From Aulostomus chinensis (Eukaryota > Chordata > Actinopteri > Syngnathiformes > Aulostomidae): 64,000 nt of DNA. Shown here piece after piece: positions 13,168 through 26,500 of the stretch. The position numbers and the translations under genes were made by a program. Position 1 is the stretch's first letter. Every line of letters begins with the position of its first letter. The notes under the pieces were generated by a model, which searched no databases, was not told where the DNA came from, and saw only the letters and a list, made by a program, of their open reading frames with translations. Location of the stretch: the NCBI GenBank assembly GCA_037954235.1, contig JBBMOA010000007.1, positions 460,501 through 524,500 of the forward strand, in the 5' to 3' direction.

Positions 13168-16100
13168 AACACGCACTCATAAATATGCTCGGGCACAGCA
13201 TCAAAGGAAATTTGAATTTAGAATATCAATACTCAAGAAACAGTCTTTCATCAATCAGAATTTTTAGGTGTATGTTTTCGTGTGTGTGTGTGTGTGTGTT
13301 TGTGTGTGTGTGTGCGTGTGTGCTGTCAAAACCAGAGGTGCCTGCCAGCTGTGGTTAAGGAAAAAAAGAAGGAACAAATTTAACCAACTCCAGATTTCAA
13401 GGCTCTCTGCACTCAGTGTGCTGTGTGTGTGCTTTTGTGTGTGCGCCTGTGTGTGTGCACGCACATGTGTGTGCTTGTGTGTGTGTGCTTGTGTGTATAC
13501 TTGTGTGTGTGTTTGTTAGTGCATGTCTGTTTGTGTAGAGGTGTGCATATTGATTTGTTGAGGACTGACTGTTTGATTATCCCAGCTGCCTGATCCATTT
13601 AGCCTCTCGTCCACCATATTAGCAGCCTGGAACATTCCCGCCACACGCTAAGCTTCACGGAGAAGGGACAGGTCATGTATGTTTGGGAGTTGTGTGCCAC
13701 TCTCGTCCTGCTGTGTTCAGTTAATATGATTGTGTACAATCGAGCTCACAGCCTCAGAAAGGTTTGAGTGTGGAGGAGTCCCGGACTGATCGAGCACCCA
13801 AAGACCATGAACCCGCTGAGACGACCTGACGGAACCAGAGTTCTGTCGTTAGTCCCACTGGAACGTGAGATGACTTGGTTCCTCTGATGTTCTCTGAAGG
13901 AGTTCAAGATGAATCCTGCTTGTACAATAAATCAGTACATATTTCAGTATTTATTGCAATCAGAGTTCAGAAATGTAATATCTACTTTAATCAGAGTGTG
14001 TGTGAGAGAGAGAGAAGAGTATCCATGGTGGATGAAAACAGGCAGTATGATAAAACTGGGGGGGGGGGGCTTCATACCACAGTACTGTTTGTGTTGGACC
14101 TCTCTCTGCCTCCCTCCCTCTCCGCCTCTCTCCCTCCCTCCCTCTCCGCCTCTCTGCCTCCCTCCCTCTCCGCCTCTCTCCCTCCCTCCCTCTCCGCCTC
14201 TCTGCCTCCCTCCCTCTCCGCCTCTCTCCCTCCCTCCCTCTCCGCCTCCCTCCCTCTCCGCCTCTCTCCCTCCCTCCCTCTCCGCCTCTCTCCCTCCCTC
14301 CCTCCCACGCTCTCTCTATGCCTCCCTCCCTCTCCGCCTCTCTCCCTCCCTCCCTCTCCGCCTCTCTACCCCCTTCCCTCCCTCCCTCTCCGCCTCCCTC
14401 CCTCCCTCTCCGCCTCCCTCCCTCCCTCCCTCGCTCTCTCTCTGCCTCCCTCTCTCGCTCTCTCTCTGCCTCCCTCCCTCTCCGCCTCTCTCCCTCTCTT
14501 TCTCTCTCTGCCTCCCTCCCTCTCTCTCTCTGCCTCCCTCCCTCTCTCTCTCTCCCTCCCTCCCTCTCTCTCTCTCCCTCCCTCTCTCTCTCCCTCCCTC
14601 CCTCTCTGCCTCCCTCTCTCTCTCTCTCCCTCCCTCTCTCTCTCTGCCTCCCTCCCCCTCTCTCTCTCTCCCTCCCTCTCTCTCTCCCTCTCTCTCTGCC
14701 TCCCTCCCTCTCTCTCTCCCTCCCTCCCTCTCTCTCTCTCTGTCTCCCTCCCTCTCTCTCTCTCTCTCCCTCCCTCTTTTCTCTCTCTGCCTCCCTCTCC
14801 TCCCTCACTCTCCTCATCTTCAGTGTTATTACATGTTTGGACCAGCAGCTTCACAGGAGTTTTTAGAAGTGCATTTTTCTTAGTTTTTGTGCAATTTTTT
14901 TATAACCAACCATCAAATCCAGAACTTGAACAGTTTGGGCGGCAGCACCAATAACCCTGACAACAGTTCTACGACTACGACTACTACGAGTAATAATAGT
15001 AGTAATAGCAATAACGAGCTGCCTCACGGGTGTTGGGGGGGTCTGGAACACTGTTTAGTGTGTGTTTTTAGTGTTTTTAGAGCTGCTAATGTGTTGCTCT
15101 GCAGAGCAAACATAATAGGGTCTTCGCCTGAAGTTACTTCAGCTAACAAGCAGCGTTGTGAGGGCCTGAGCCCTGGCCTGAATCCCAGGGTGTCCTGGTC
15201 CAGGGTGGAGGCCTTGTAGTTGAGGAGTTAGAAGCCTGAGTCTGATCAGAGAGTGAGAGCAGAGCTGAGAGCTGGCCCTTTAAGAACCCCTCCCCCACTG
15301 CTCTGTCTCTGATCTGTGCTAGAGTGAGAGCAGAGCTGAGAGCTGGCCCTTTAAGAACCCCTCCCCCACTGCTCTGTCTCTGATCTGTGCTAGAGTGAGA
15401 GCAGAGCTGAGAGCTGGCCCTTTAAGAAACCCTCCCCACTGCTCTGTCTTTGATCTGTGCTAGAGTGAGAGCAGAGCTGAGAGCTGGCCCTTTAAGAACC
15501 CCTCCCCACTGCTCTGTCTTTGATCTGTGCTAGAGTGAGAGCAGAGCTGAGAGCTGGCCCTTTAAGAACCCCTCCCCACTGCTCTGTCTTTGATCTGTGC
15601 TAGAGTGAGAGCAGAGCTGAGAGCTGGCCCTTTAAGAACCCCTCCCCCACTGCTCTGTCTTTGATCTGTGCTAGAGTGAGAGCAGAGCTGAGAGCTGGCC
15701 CTTTAAGAACCCCTCCCCCACTGCTCTGTCTTTGATCTGTGCTAGAGTGAGAGCAGAGCTGAGAGCTGGCCCTTTAAGAACCCCTCCCCCACTGCTCTGT
15801 CTTTGATCTGTGCTAGAGTGGAGAGCAGAGCTGAGAGCTGGCCCTTTAAGAACCCCTCCCCACTGCTCTGTCTCTGATCTGTGCTAGAGTGAGAGCAGAG
15901 CTGAGAGCTGGCCCTTTAAGAACCCCTCCCCCACTGCTCTGTCTCTGATCTGTGCTGGAGTGAGAGCAGAGCTGAGAGCTGGCCCTTTAAGAACCCCTCC
16001 CCCACTGCTCTGTCTCTGATCTGTGCTAGAGTGAGAGCAGAGCTGAGAGCTGGCCCTTTAAGAACCCCTCCCCCACTGCTCTGTCTTTGATCTGTGCTAG

Positions 16101-17640
16101 AGTGAGAGCAGAGCTGAGAGCTGGCCTTTTAAGAACCCCTCCCCCACTGCTCTGTCTCTGATCTGTGCTAGAGTGAGAGCAGAGCTGAGAGCTGGCCCTT
16201 TAAGAACCCCTCCCCACTGCTCTGTCTTTGATCTGTGCTAGAGTGAGAGCAGAGCTGAGAGCTGGCCCTTTAAGAACCCCTCCCCACTGCTCTGTCTTTG
16301 ATCTGTGCTAGAGTGAGAGCAGAGCTGAGAGCTGGCCCTTTAAGAACCCCTCCCCCACTGCTCTGTCTTTGATCTGTGCTAGAGTGAGAGCAGAGCTGAG
16401 AGCTGGCCCTTTAAGAACCCCTCCCCACTGCTCTGTCTTTGATCTGTGCTAGAGTGAGAGCAGAGCTGAGAGCTGGCCCTTTAAGAACCCCTCCCCACTG
16501 CTCTGTCTTTGATCTGTGCTAGAGTGAGAGCAGAGCTGAGAGCTGGCCCTTTAAGAACCCCTCCCCCACTGCTCTGTCTTTGATCTGTGCTAGAGAGAGA
16601 GCAGAGCTGAGAGCTGGCCCTTTAAGAACCCCTCCCCCACTGCTCTGTCTCTGATCTGTGCTAGAGAGAGAGCAGAGCTGAGAGCTGGCCCTTTAAGAAC
16701 CCCTCCCCCACTGCTCTGTCTTTGATCTGTGCTAGAGTGAGAGCAGAGCTGAGAGCTGGCCCTTTAAGAACCCCTCCCCCACTGCTCTGTCTTTGATCTG
16801 TGCTAGAGTGGAGAGCAGAGCTGAGAGCTGGCCCTTTAAGAACCCCTCCCCCACTGCTCTGTCTCTGATCTGTGCTAGAGTGGAGAGAGAGGAGGAGCAC
16901 CAGGACTGGAGTGGGACAAGAGGAAGAAGTCTGCATACGCTGGTCCAGAGGGACACAGAACACCATGTTCTTGGAGGGGTTTTTGTCAGGAATGCAGTGG
17001 TGTGGTTGGTAGAGCTGTGGGATGGATGGTGTCGACGTGAGAAGCGTTTGTTTGACAGTATGAACCTGAGAGAACACCGTCTCCCCATAGACTTCCATTG
17101 GAAGGTGAAACGTGTCTCCCCCACTTTGAGGGCTTGTAAAATCCAAACCCAGTAATTCATATAAAAACTTTTAACAAATTTTAATCAGCAGAGTTTGGAG
17201 AGTCATGGATGAAGTTTTGGAAGTGATACCATGAACGCCCTAGGAGGAGATAGCGTTTGTTCCAGGCGCAAAATTGTCCAAAATTGGACATTCGTGTCCA
17301 AATTGGTCAGGGGTGTCTGTGTATGATTTGTCCGTCTTGATGAGACGAATAACACGGTGTTGGTCCCATGTCTGTAGGACATTCCTACAGGCCGTGGCGT
17401 GGTTTTTTGAGTATCTGGGTGACGCTATTGAGTAGAGCGATGTTTGTTTTTTTTAATCATTTAATTTTTTGCCTCACCTGATGTGTGTTCCAAATTTGGT
17501 GAGTTTTCGAGCGTGTTTAGCGGGTCAAATTAACTTTTGAAGTGGCGAGTGTGTCGAGCAAACATAATAGGGAGGACCTCCAGGCTCAGGCCCCAATAAC
17601 GATTCAGGTCAATACAATAACAGCACTGGCACTGGGGTCT

Positions 17641-17676
<36 letters not shown>

Positions 17677-20600
17677 CACACACACACACAGGCACACACT
17701 CAGGAGGCTCTTACCGGGCTGACCCATCCAGGTTGGCTCTGTGGATGAAGCTGAGCTTGGCGTCGGCCCAGTACAGTTTCTGCTCCAGCAGGTCGATGGT
17801 CAGCCCGTTGGGCCAGTAAATGTCTTCGTTCACGATCACCTTTCTGTTGGGGACAGAAGCGTGAAACTCAGGAGAGGGAACACGAGTTCAAGCACACATC
17901 TGACCAGCCGAGCATGTGTGACGTGTCGTCTTCATCATGACTGCTGCCTGTAGGTGTTTGACTGGTGGTGGCTTCAGGGCCTACATTTGAAGTAACTCAT
18001 GTCATGACGTGGAAACAGCAGCAGGAGCACCAGCTCAGCTGCACGTCCCCTTTGTGGGTCCATTTTGTCTTATCTGCACACTCAGCAGGCCCAAAGTAGC
18101 ACAACCTTTGGGTAAAGTCTGTTCTAGAAAGAAGAAAGAACCTTTGAGTCCATCCAACCTCAGAAGGTGTGGAGAATGAAGAGGTTTGACTTGCTGACGC
18201 TGATGTTCTTCGGTTTCGGTGAGGGATGCAGCGAGTGTCCCACTGACAAGCTACCAAACACCTGACATTTGCAATTAAAACCACAACCAAAAATACCCAA
18301 GTAAATATAATTAAAACGAGCAAACATATTAGACCCTAATAAATAAATAATAAAGTTGTATTGAACTTGTTGTAGGCTAATAATAAAGACCTGGTGAGCA
18401 GAGACTGCACCTACATGTCCACCTGCACTGGACACTCCAGAATATCAAATAGTGTGGGTTTGCTTCCGGGCTGACGAGTGATGGTACCTGTTGCTGCTGT
18501 CCATGCCGGCTCGCTCGATACGGGGCTCCTCCCCCCAGTCAGTCCAATACATGTAGCTGAAGAAAAAGAGAACAGCGGAAAGATGTCAGTACATGATGTC
18601 AACCAGGGTTGGCAGGCATTTTAGATTTAGTCTCAGTCTCAGTCTTTGGACTAAATGCTTCTTAGTTCTAGTCCCATGTTAGTCACTTCTATCCTTGATA
18701 GTTTTAGTCGACCAAAACTCAAAGGTTTCAGTCAAATATCAAAGATCCTCTCAACAAAGATGTGTGTGTACTGAAGAGGCCACTCCAGTGTTAGAATGAA
18801 GCACTGAACTGATCCACCTTCAAAGGGGAGTTTCCCCTCTTTTTCTCTCTACATTTTACTTTTATTATTTTGTTGCAGAAGCAGACAACACACTGGCCCA
18901 CAATAGGAGTATTGTATCACAATAAAATAGGATAAACTAAATAAAAGCACACTTGACTTCCATGTGAACGACCTCGTGTCCTCCATGTTGGCTTCAGCTG
19001 CTGTTATTGGTTAAAGCATCCAGGTGTGTTGCTTAGACAGGGAACAGCAGCAGGTCTGAGGACTCCCGTGTTTCCCAGTCCCACAAACACGGGTCAAAGC
19101 ACTCCACCTGCCCCCCGTCCACAAATGGACAGGGTTTTATTCATAACATGCTAGATTAATAGAAGGCTGCTTTAAACCAGCCAACATTAGCGGCCCTGGC
19201 AGCCCCGTTCATTCTAGCGTTAGCATGTAGCACTAGGAAGCGCTCTCTGCACCACGGGGAGGTGGAACCACCACAAAACTTTAGGCTTAAAAAAGAAACT
19301 GCATCATAGGGCTGGCCTAACATAGACGAAAGCTATGCTTCAATCATCCCTCTGTTCTGCATTTCCTGCATGTGTACTGATGATGGGGGCGTGGCCATGA
19401 GGACCAACAGCTCCAGCTGGCTCCGTTCTGATGTTTGAGCTCTTGAATGACATTGCACACGTGTTATACTTGGCAGAAAAAAAACGCATGTTTTGAAACT
19501 TTGATCGTCCACCAACTAACAATTTAGTCTTCTCTCATTCTCGTCAGACGAAAATGTGTACAATTTGGTCACATTTTAGTCTTCACAGGGCGATGGTGAC
19601 GTTCGTCTTAGTCTCATGATCGTCATGGAAAAAGGGGTCTGACATCGTCATTTTCGTTTTCATCCAGCGTGACAAAAAAAACACTGATGTCAACACACGT
19701 CTGCTCCCAGTGAGCGGTGGATGGTCGGCAACCAGTCCTGCTGGAGAACTGGAGTACTCAGGTCACCCTGTTTACTGAAAATTTGCTTCTGATGGTCTTC
19801 AATTATTAGCTTAGGTTGTAGTGGAATTCAACAACTAGTCCTTATTTGGTTGGGTCTGCTGCCTGAAAAGTGACAGCAATGGCAGCTGGCCGCAAGTCAA
19901 GTCAGGTCAGCTTATTTGTGTGTCACCAACTCCCAACCAAAGTTCTGTCCTGACTCTGTCCAAGTAGAGCAGGTCCAGCACCTCCCTCCTTCAATGAACC
20001 TTCCTTTACCAGCAGGAAGGTGGAGCAGATCCAGGATCAGTGGGGACGGAGAGAGAGCAGGAGAGCAGGACAGAGACAAAGACAGAGAATGGAGGAAGAC
20101 AGGGAGACAGAAGGAGAGAGAGGGACGGAGATAAAGAGAGAGAGAAAGGAGGAGAGTGAAGGATAGAGACAAAGACAGAGAATGGAGGAAGACAGAGAGA
20201 CAGAAGGAGAGAGAGGGACAGAGATAAAGAGAGAGGGAAAGGAGGAGAGACTGATGGACAGAGACAAAGACAGAGAATGGAGGAAGACAGAGAGACAGAA
20301 GGAAAGAGAGGGGCAGAGATAAAGAGGGGGAGAAAGGAGGAGAGACTGATGGACAGAGACAAAGACAGAGAATGGAGAAAGACAGAGAGACAGAAGGAAA
20401 GAGAGGGACAGAGATAAAGAGGGAGAGAAAGGAGAAGAGACTGATGGACAGAGACAAAGACAGAGAATGGAGGAAGACAGAGAGACAGAAGGAGAGAGAG
20501 GGACAGAGATAAAGAGAGACAGGAGAGACTGATGGACAGAGACAAAGACAGAGAATGGAGGAAGACAGAGAGACAGAGATAAAGAGGGAGAGAAAGGAGG

Positions 20601-23502
20601 AAAGACTGATAGACAGCGACAAAGACAGAGAATGGAGGAAGACAGAGAGACAGAAGGAGAGAGAGGGACAGAGATAAAGAGAGAGAGAAAGGAGGAGAGA
20701 CTGATGGACGGAGACAAAGACAGAGAATGGAGGAAGACAGAGAGACAGAAGGAAAGAGAGGGACAGAGATAAAGAGAGAGAGAAAGGAGGAGAGACTGAT
20801 GGACAGACGGGGACGTGAGCAGGTGGAGCTACGGGTGGCAGCTGGAGCCTCTTCAGGTCTGGAGCCTCCTCTAGCAGCACCAGGATCTGGGATGAGGGGA
20901 GAAGAAGAGAGAGAGGGAGAGAGAAGCCCAGTGCATCATGGGAGATCCCCAGGAATCATATCCTATAGGCCCCTCTTCTACCTCCATTGCGGTAAGCGTG
21001 TGACCTCACTTCCTGTTTGTGCATTGCTGAACGTAGTGCTTTGCTTGCTGTGCTAGCTAAAGTGTGATCCTCCCCGCTAATTCCTCATTCGTTGACTAAT
21101 TTCCTGCCCAAACTACATATCTATTTGCTTTATTTGGCTTAAGTTTAAAGACCGTCTGTCTTGTAGCGACAGCCTTTCTTTCTGTAAACTCTCCACTCTA
21201 AGCTAGCGATGGCTTCCCCCTCTCGCTCTCCTCTCTCCTGCTCAGTGGGCCACTGTTCAGTTCCTCCTCAGCCTCCTTTAGTGGTACGGATACGTGCGTT
21301 AAATGTAGTTTGTTTGTAGCGTTGGAGGCGAGGCTTAGCGAGGTTGAATTGGACCTGCGGCGGCTCTGCAGCGATGGATCCTAACAATTAGCCGCTAGAG
21401 CTAGTCATTCACGTTAGCTGGTGCGAACCGGCTTAGCTTAGTCCTGACTAGCGCTCCCCCAGCAGCTCCCAAGGGGCCAAGAAACCAGGGCGGCTGGGTG
21501 ACTATCCGAAGGAAGCATCGTCCTAAACAGAAGCCTGCTGTTAGTGACAAACCACCGCTTCACGTCTCTATCAGGTTTTCCCCACGCGGCGACACACCCA
21601 CCGAGAAAACCACTCTGGTAATTGGAAGTTCCATTCTGAGAAACGTGAAATTAGTGACACTGGCAACCACAATCAAGTGTACTCCAGGGGCCAGAGAGGG
21701 CGACGTTGAGTCAAATTTGAAACTGCGGGCCAAAAGTAAATGTAAATACGATAAATCTTTATTCACGACGGCAGTAATGACATCCGACTACGCCAGTCGG
21801 GGGTCACAAAAATTTATATTGATTCAGTGTGTACATTTACGTAGACGATGTTGGACCCCGTGGTGTCTCTGGACCCCTGCCTAACCGGACCAGCGACCAC
21901 ATGTTTAGCCACATGTCGTCGTTCAACCACTGGCTGTCAAGGTGGCATCCAGCAAACCAAGTGGGCTTCATAGATCATTGGAAAACTTTCTGGGGGAGAC
22001 CTGGTCTGATTAGGAGGGACGGCATTCATTTCTAGAAATATGGCCCAGTTTATAACAGAACCAGAACCCTGAGAACCCAGAGTTCAGCCCAGGAAGCAGA
22101 GCTGCCATCTTACACGCTTCTCTGGGCGTCCACTAGGGGGACGTTACCCACCCACACCCCATAGAGACTGTGTCCGTCCCCCATGTCAGTTTATTCACTC
22201 CAGTTCTACTGTAGAGGAGTCAATCAGAAAAACCTGATCAAAGTTAACTCAACCACTAAATTAACTCAACAGAAGATCAGAATTAGAGGACGATTGAATA
22301 TCAGACCTCTGAGGCTGAAAACTGAACCAGTGAATGAAGTGATACCTGACAGTTGTGTTGACCTGCTGAGTCTCACTGAAACCTGGCTGGTGACGATGAG
22401 GATGCTAGTCTGAATGAATCCACTCCTCCAGTCACAGGAACACTCACATTCCTCCAGGCTCTGGCCCAGGAGGTGGCGCTGCTGCCATTGTTGACACCAG
22501 TTTAGGAATAAATCCCAAACCAGAAGAAGTTTCCATTCATCTGAAAGCCTGATTCTCAGTTTGTCTCCTCCAGCCTGGAAACTCTCCAGCTGGGGTTCTC
22601 AATTAGAAATGTAAAAGGTCCAGAAAATAAATTTTGAGTAAGTCATTGGTCCACAGCGTGTGCATGGCGGCGAAAAATTTTGACCTTTTTTGTATGTTTT
22701 TATGTAGTTTGAGGCTGGGTGTACTGTACTGTAATAATCAGGAGTGACTGGAAGGCACAAAAACATTTATTTTCAGTATCACACTGATATTCTTTCTTAC
22801 TTAGTATTACTCAATAAGATAAAAATAAATCAGGAACAACTTTCACTGAAGGTGAATCAAGTGTCTTGGGAATTCTAATGTTCACATACATCTCAAAAGT
22901 AAAACAAAGTGTCCTTTTCCTTTTAGCAAAATTAACAAACCAAACCCTCATACTGTTCTTTGGTGAACTAATTCTTGTGCTAACCCTGATCCAGGCCACT
23001 TTGAGGGAGCACTCTGTTGCCCTTTGCTGTTCTGTCATGCACCAGGTCATTTTCGTGCGAGAAGCCTAAAAAGACTTCAGCTTTTTTTATTTCATCTGTT
23101 CGTAGCTCTGATTTTGGGGGGAAATCTCTATCAAAATCACGGTGGCGCTTCTCATAATGGCGTTTTGTGTTTTCACTTTTTATCAGAGCAACAGTGCTTT
23201 CGCACAAAAGACACATTGGCTTTGTGCTCAAAGGAGGCAAGATAAACATATATTTGTAGGTCCATGCGTCATTAAATTGGCGATTTTCAGTGTCCACCTT
23301 TCTCTGACTTGCCATTTTGATGTCAGGTGCCGGGTGTGAGCAACGCTCCTGCTGCAAAGACGTTGACGCTGCCTGCGCCGTGCAAAGAAGACACACTGAA
23401 GGAAGAGGGTGTGTGACAGCCGGTTTGCGTAGATATCAGCCAATCAGCGCATCGTTGTCATGGGAATGACAGCCCATAATGCAAGTGTCTCTCATACACA
23501 CA

Positions 23503-23538
<36 letters not shown>

Positions 23539-26500
23539 CTCTCTCTCTCTCTCTCTCTCTCAGCCAGTCTAACGTCAAATCAGTCAGTCAGAGTGGCGTT
23601 CTGTGTTTTTTTGTTTTGTTTTGTTGTTTGTTTTGCCCTGGGTCCAAAAAGAGGTGGTCCGCGGTCCTCCGCCTATTGCGGACCCTGGCTCGACAGCCTC
23701 TCTTATTTATTGAGGACCGCCCTCCTGGTCCTGACTCTGGATTCTGATCTGAATTCTCAGAGTTTCTATCAGTTTAGTTCTAAATCAGATCAAGTCATGA
23801 TTGGAGGAGACTTCAGTATTCATGAGGATGTTGATAACCACAGTCTGGTACTGCATTTCTCTCTCTTCTAGACTCAACTGGTGTCCATCAGTCTGTCCAT
23901 GAACCCCCTCACTGACACAACCACACCTCCACCTCCTCCTAACATGTGGAACTGAAGCTGAACATCTGGTTGTGTTTCCACAGAACGCTTTTATCAGACC
24001 ACCAATCAAGCACTTTGGAATTTGGACTGATCAACTACACTCCACTCAGGAAAACTGTAGTTTCCAGATGTTTGTCTGATCAGGCCACACCTGGATTTAA
24101 GGAAGTGGTTCCATTGGTGCTAAATTCAGTGTCATGTCCCACTGTAACAGAGGGCGCTGTTGTCCACCTTAGTCCCTCCCAAACTGATCATTTTATCATA
24201 GAGCAGCAGCACCTTAGCAACAACTCTGGACTCTACTGGCCCACTAAAACAGAAAACTATGAATCCAAGGAAACAAGCACCTTGGTACGGTTCTGGAACC
24301 TGACAGCTTCAACAAGAAACCAGAAACTGGAGAGAAGATGGTGCTGCTCCAAACTGGAGGAGTCACATGGAGTCTGGCAAGATGGCCTTAGAACCTAGAA
24401 GAAAGCCCTTGGTAGAACCAGAGCAGCCGACTACTCAGCACTAATAGAGGAACACAAGAACAACCCAGGTTCCTCTTCAGTACTGGAGCCAGACTGACAG
24501 AGAGCCACAGCTCTACTGAACCAAGTAGTCCTGTTTCCCTGGGAAGCAAAGAGTTCATGGACTTCTTTAATGACAAAATTCTCCTGATTAGAGAGAAACT
24601 TCTTCTCCTGCTGCCATCAGCTGACAACATGGCCCCTAGAACCCAGAACCTTAGAGGCAGCTGGAGGACCAGACACACACTTGGATAGTTTTTCTCCCAT
24701 CAGCCTTCATGAGCTCAGTTCAATAATGTCCTCCTCTAAACCTCCACCTGTCTCCTAGACCCCATCCCAACTAAGCTGCTCCAAGACTCTCTCCCCTCGT
24801 TAGCCCCTCCCTCTTAGATATGATCAATGTGGCGCTGGTATCTGGTTCCGTCCCACAGTCCTTTAAAGTAGCAGGAATTAAACCCTCCTCAAAAAACAAG
24901 CCTGGATCCAGAAGTTCTACCAACTACAGACCAACATCACATCTTCCTTTTCTCTCCAAGGTTCTGGAGAAAGCAGTTGCTAAACAGCTCTGTGACTTCT
25001 CCACAGCAACAGCTGATTGGAGGATTCAGTCAGGTTCCAGGTTCATCCGAGCACAGAAACAGAACTAGTCAAAGGTACCAGTGACCTCCTACTGGTACCA
25101 GATGAGGAACTGGTCTCTGTGCTGGTCTGATTAGATCTCAGTGCAGCTCTGATACCATTGATCACCATATCCTTCTACAGAGACTGGAACCTGTCACTGG
25201 TATTAAAGGAACCACAATAAACTGGTTCAGGTCATATTTACTAGGTCATCTCAGTTGGTACTAGTTAATGATGGTTCCTCTGAGACCACTACAGTCAGTT
25301 CTGGTGTTCCACAAGGCTCTGTGCTTGGACCAGTCCTCTTCACCCTGTACCTGCTTCCTCTAGGTCACATGATCAGGAAACTCTCCATTAATGTTCACTG
25401 CTATGCAGACGACACTCAGCTGAACTCATCAATGATCCACATGGAACAAACCAGCTGACTGAACTGGAGGCCTGTCTGAAGGACAGGAAACATGGAGGAC
25501 CATCATTTCCTTTATTAAACTCTGATAAACTGAAGTTCTTGTGCTGGGCCCAAACACCTGAGGACCACCTGATCTGATGAGACAGGTACCCCGGATGGCA
25601 CCACCCTGGCCCCCAGCACCACTGTAAGGAACCTAGGAGTTTTCTTTGACCAGGATCCTTTAACTCCCACATTCAACAAACCTCCAGGACGCCTTCTTCC
25701 ATCTACGTAACATCGCTAAGATCAGACACATCCTGGCTCAAGAAGATGCAGAAAAACTAGTCCCTGCTTTTGTCACTTCCAGGCTGGATTACTGCACCTC
25801 CCTCCTACCAGGCTGGACTAATAAGTCCCTAAAGACCCTCCAGCTGGTCCAGAAAGCTGCTGCCGTGTGTTGACTAGAACTGGTAGCAGAGACCAGGTCT
25901 CTCCTGGACTGGCTTCTCTGCATGGCTCCCTGTCAGATTCAGAACAGAATTTAAAATTCTTCTTCCACCATCAAAGTCCTCAACAGTCAGGCTCCTTCAT
26001 CCCTGACAGAGCTCCTAGTCCCCTATGATCCAGCTAGAACCCTTCACTCCCAGGATGCAGGGTTCCTGCTGGTTCCTAGAGTTCTAACTGTAGAATGGAG
26101 CCAGAGCCTTCAGCTATCAGGCTCCCCTGCTGTGGAACCGTCCCCCAGTTTCAGTCCAGGACCCAGACCCCCTCTATATGTTTAAGAGCAGACTAAAGAC
26201 CTCCTTGTTGATCAGGCTTATAGTCAGGACTGCTTAGGCTGGCCCTTAGATCTGCTGCTCTAGGCTCAGACTGCTGGGATCTCCCATGATGCACTGGGCT
26301 TCTCCCTCCTCCTCCTGTCCTCATACGTGTTACTAACTCCTCTTCTTCTCCCCTCATCCCAGATCCTGGTGCTGCTGGAGGAGGCTCCAGACCTGAAGAG
26401 GCTCCAGCTGCCACCCGTAGCTCCACCTGCTCATGTCCCCGTCTGTCCATCAGTCTCTTCCTTTTCTCTCTCTCTTTATCTCTGTCCCCCTCTTTCCTTC

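Noticed and set aside
13875..14954. Long Leu-Pro-Ser and Arg-Glu-Gly ORFs, up to 359 codons
   Set aside because: They are translations of a polypyrimidine tract. All frames stay open because the tract lacks A on one strand.
24820..25458. Reverse-transcriptase ORFs as host genes
   Set aside because: They are interrupted pieces of an L2 LINE, repeated in inverted orientation at 57368-56730.
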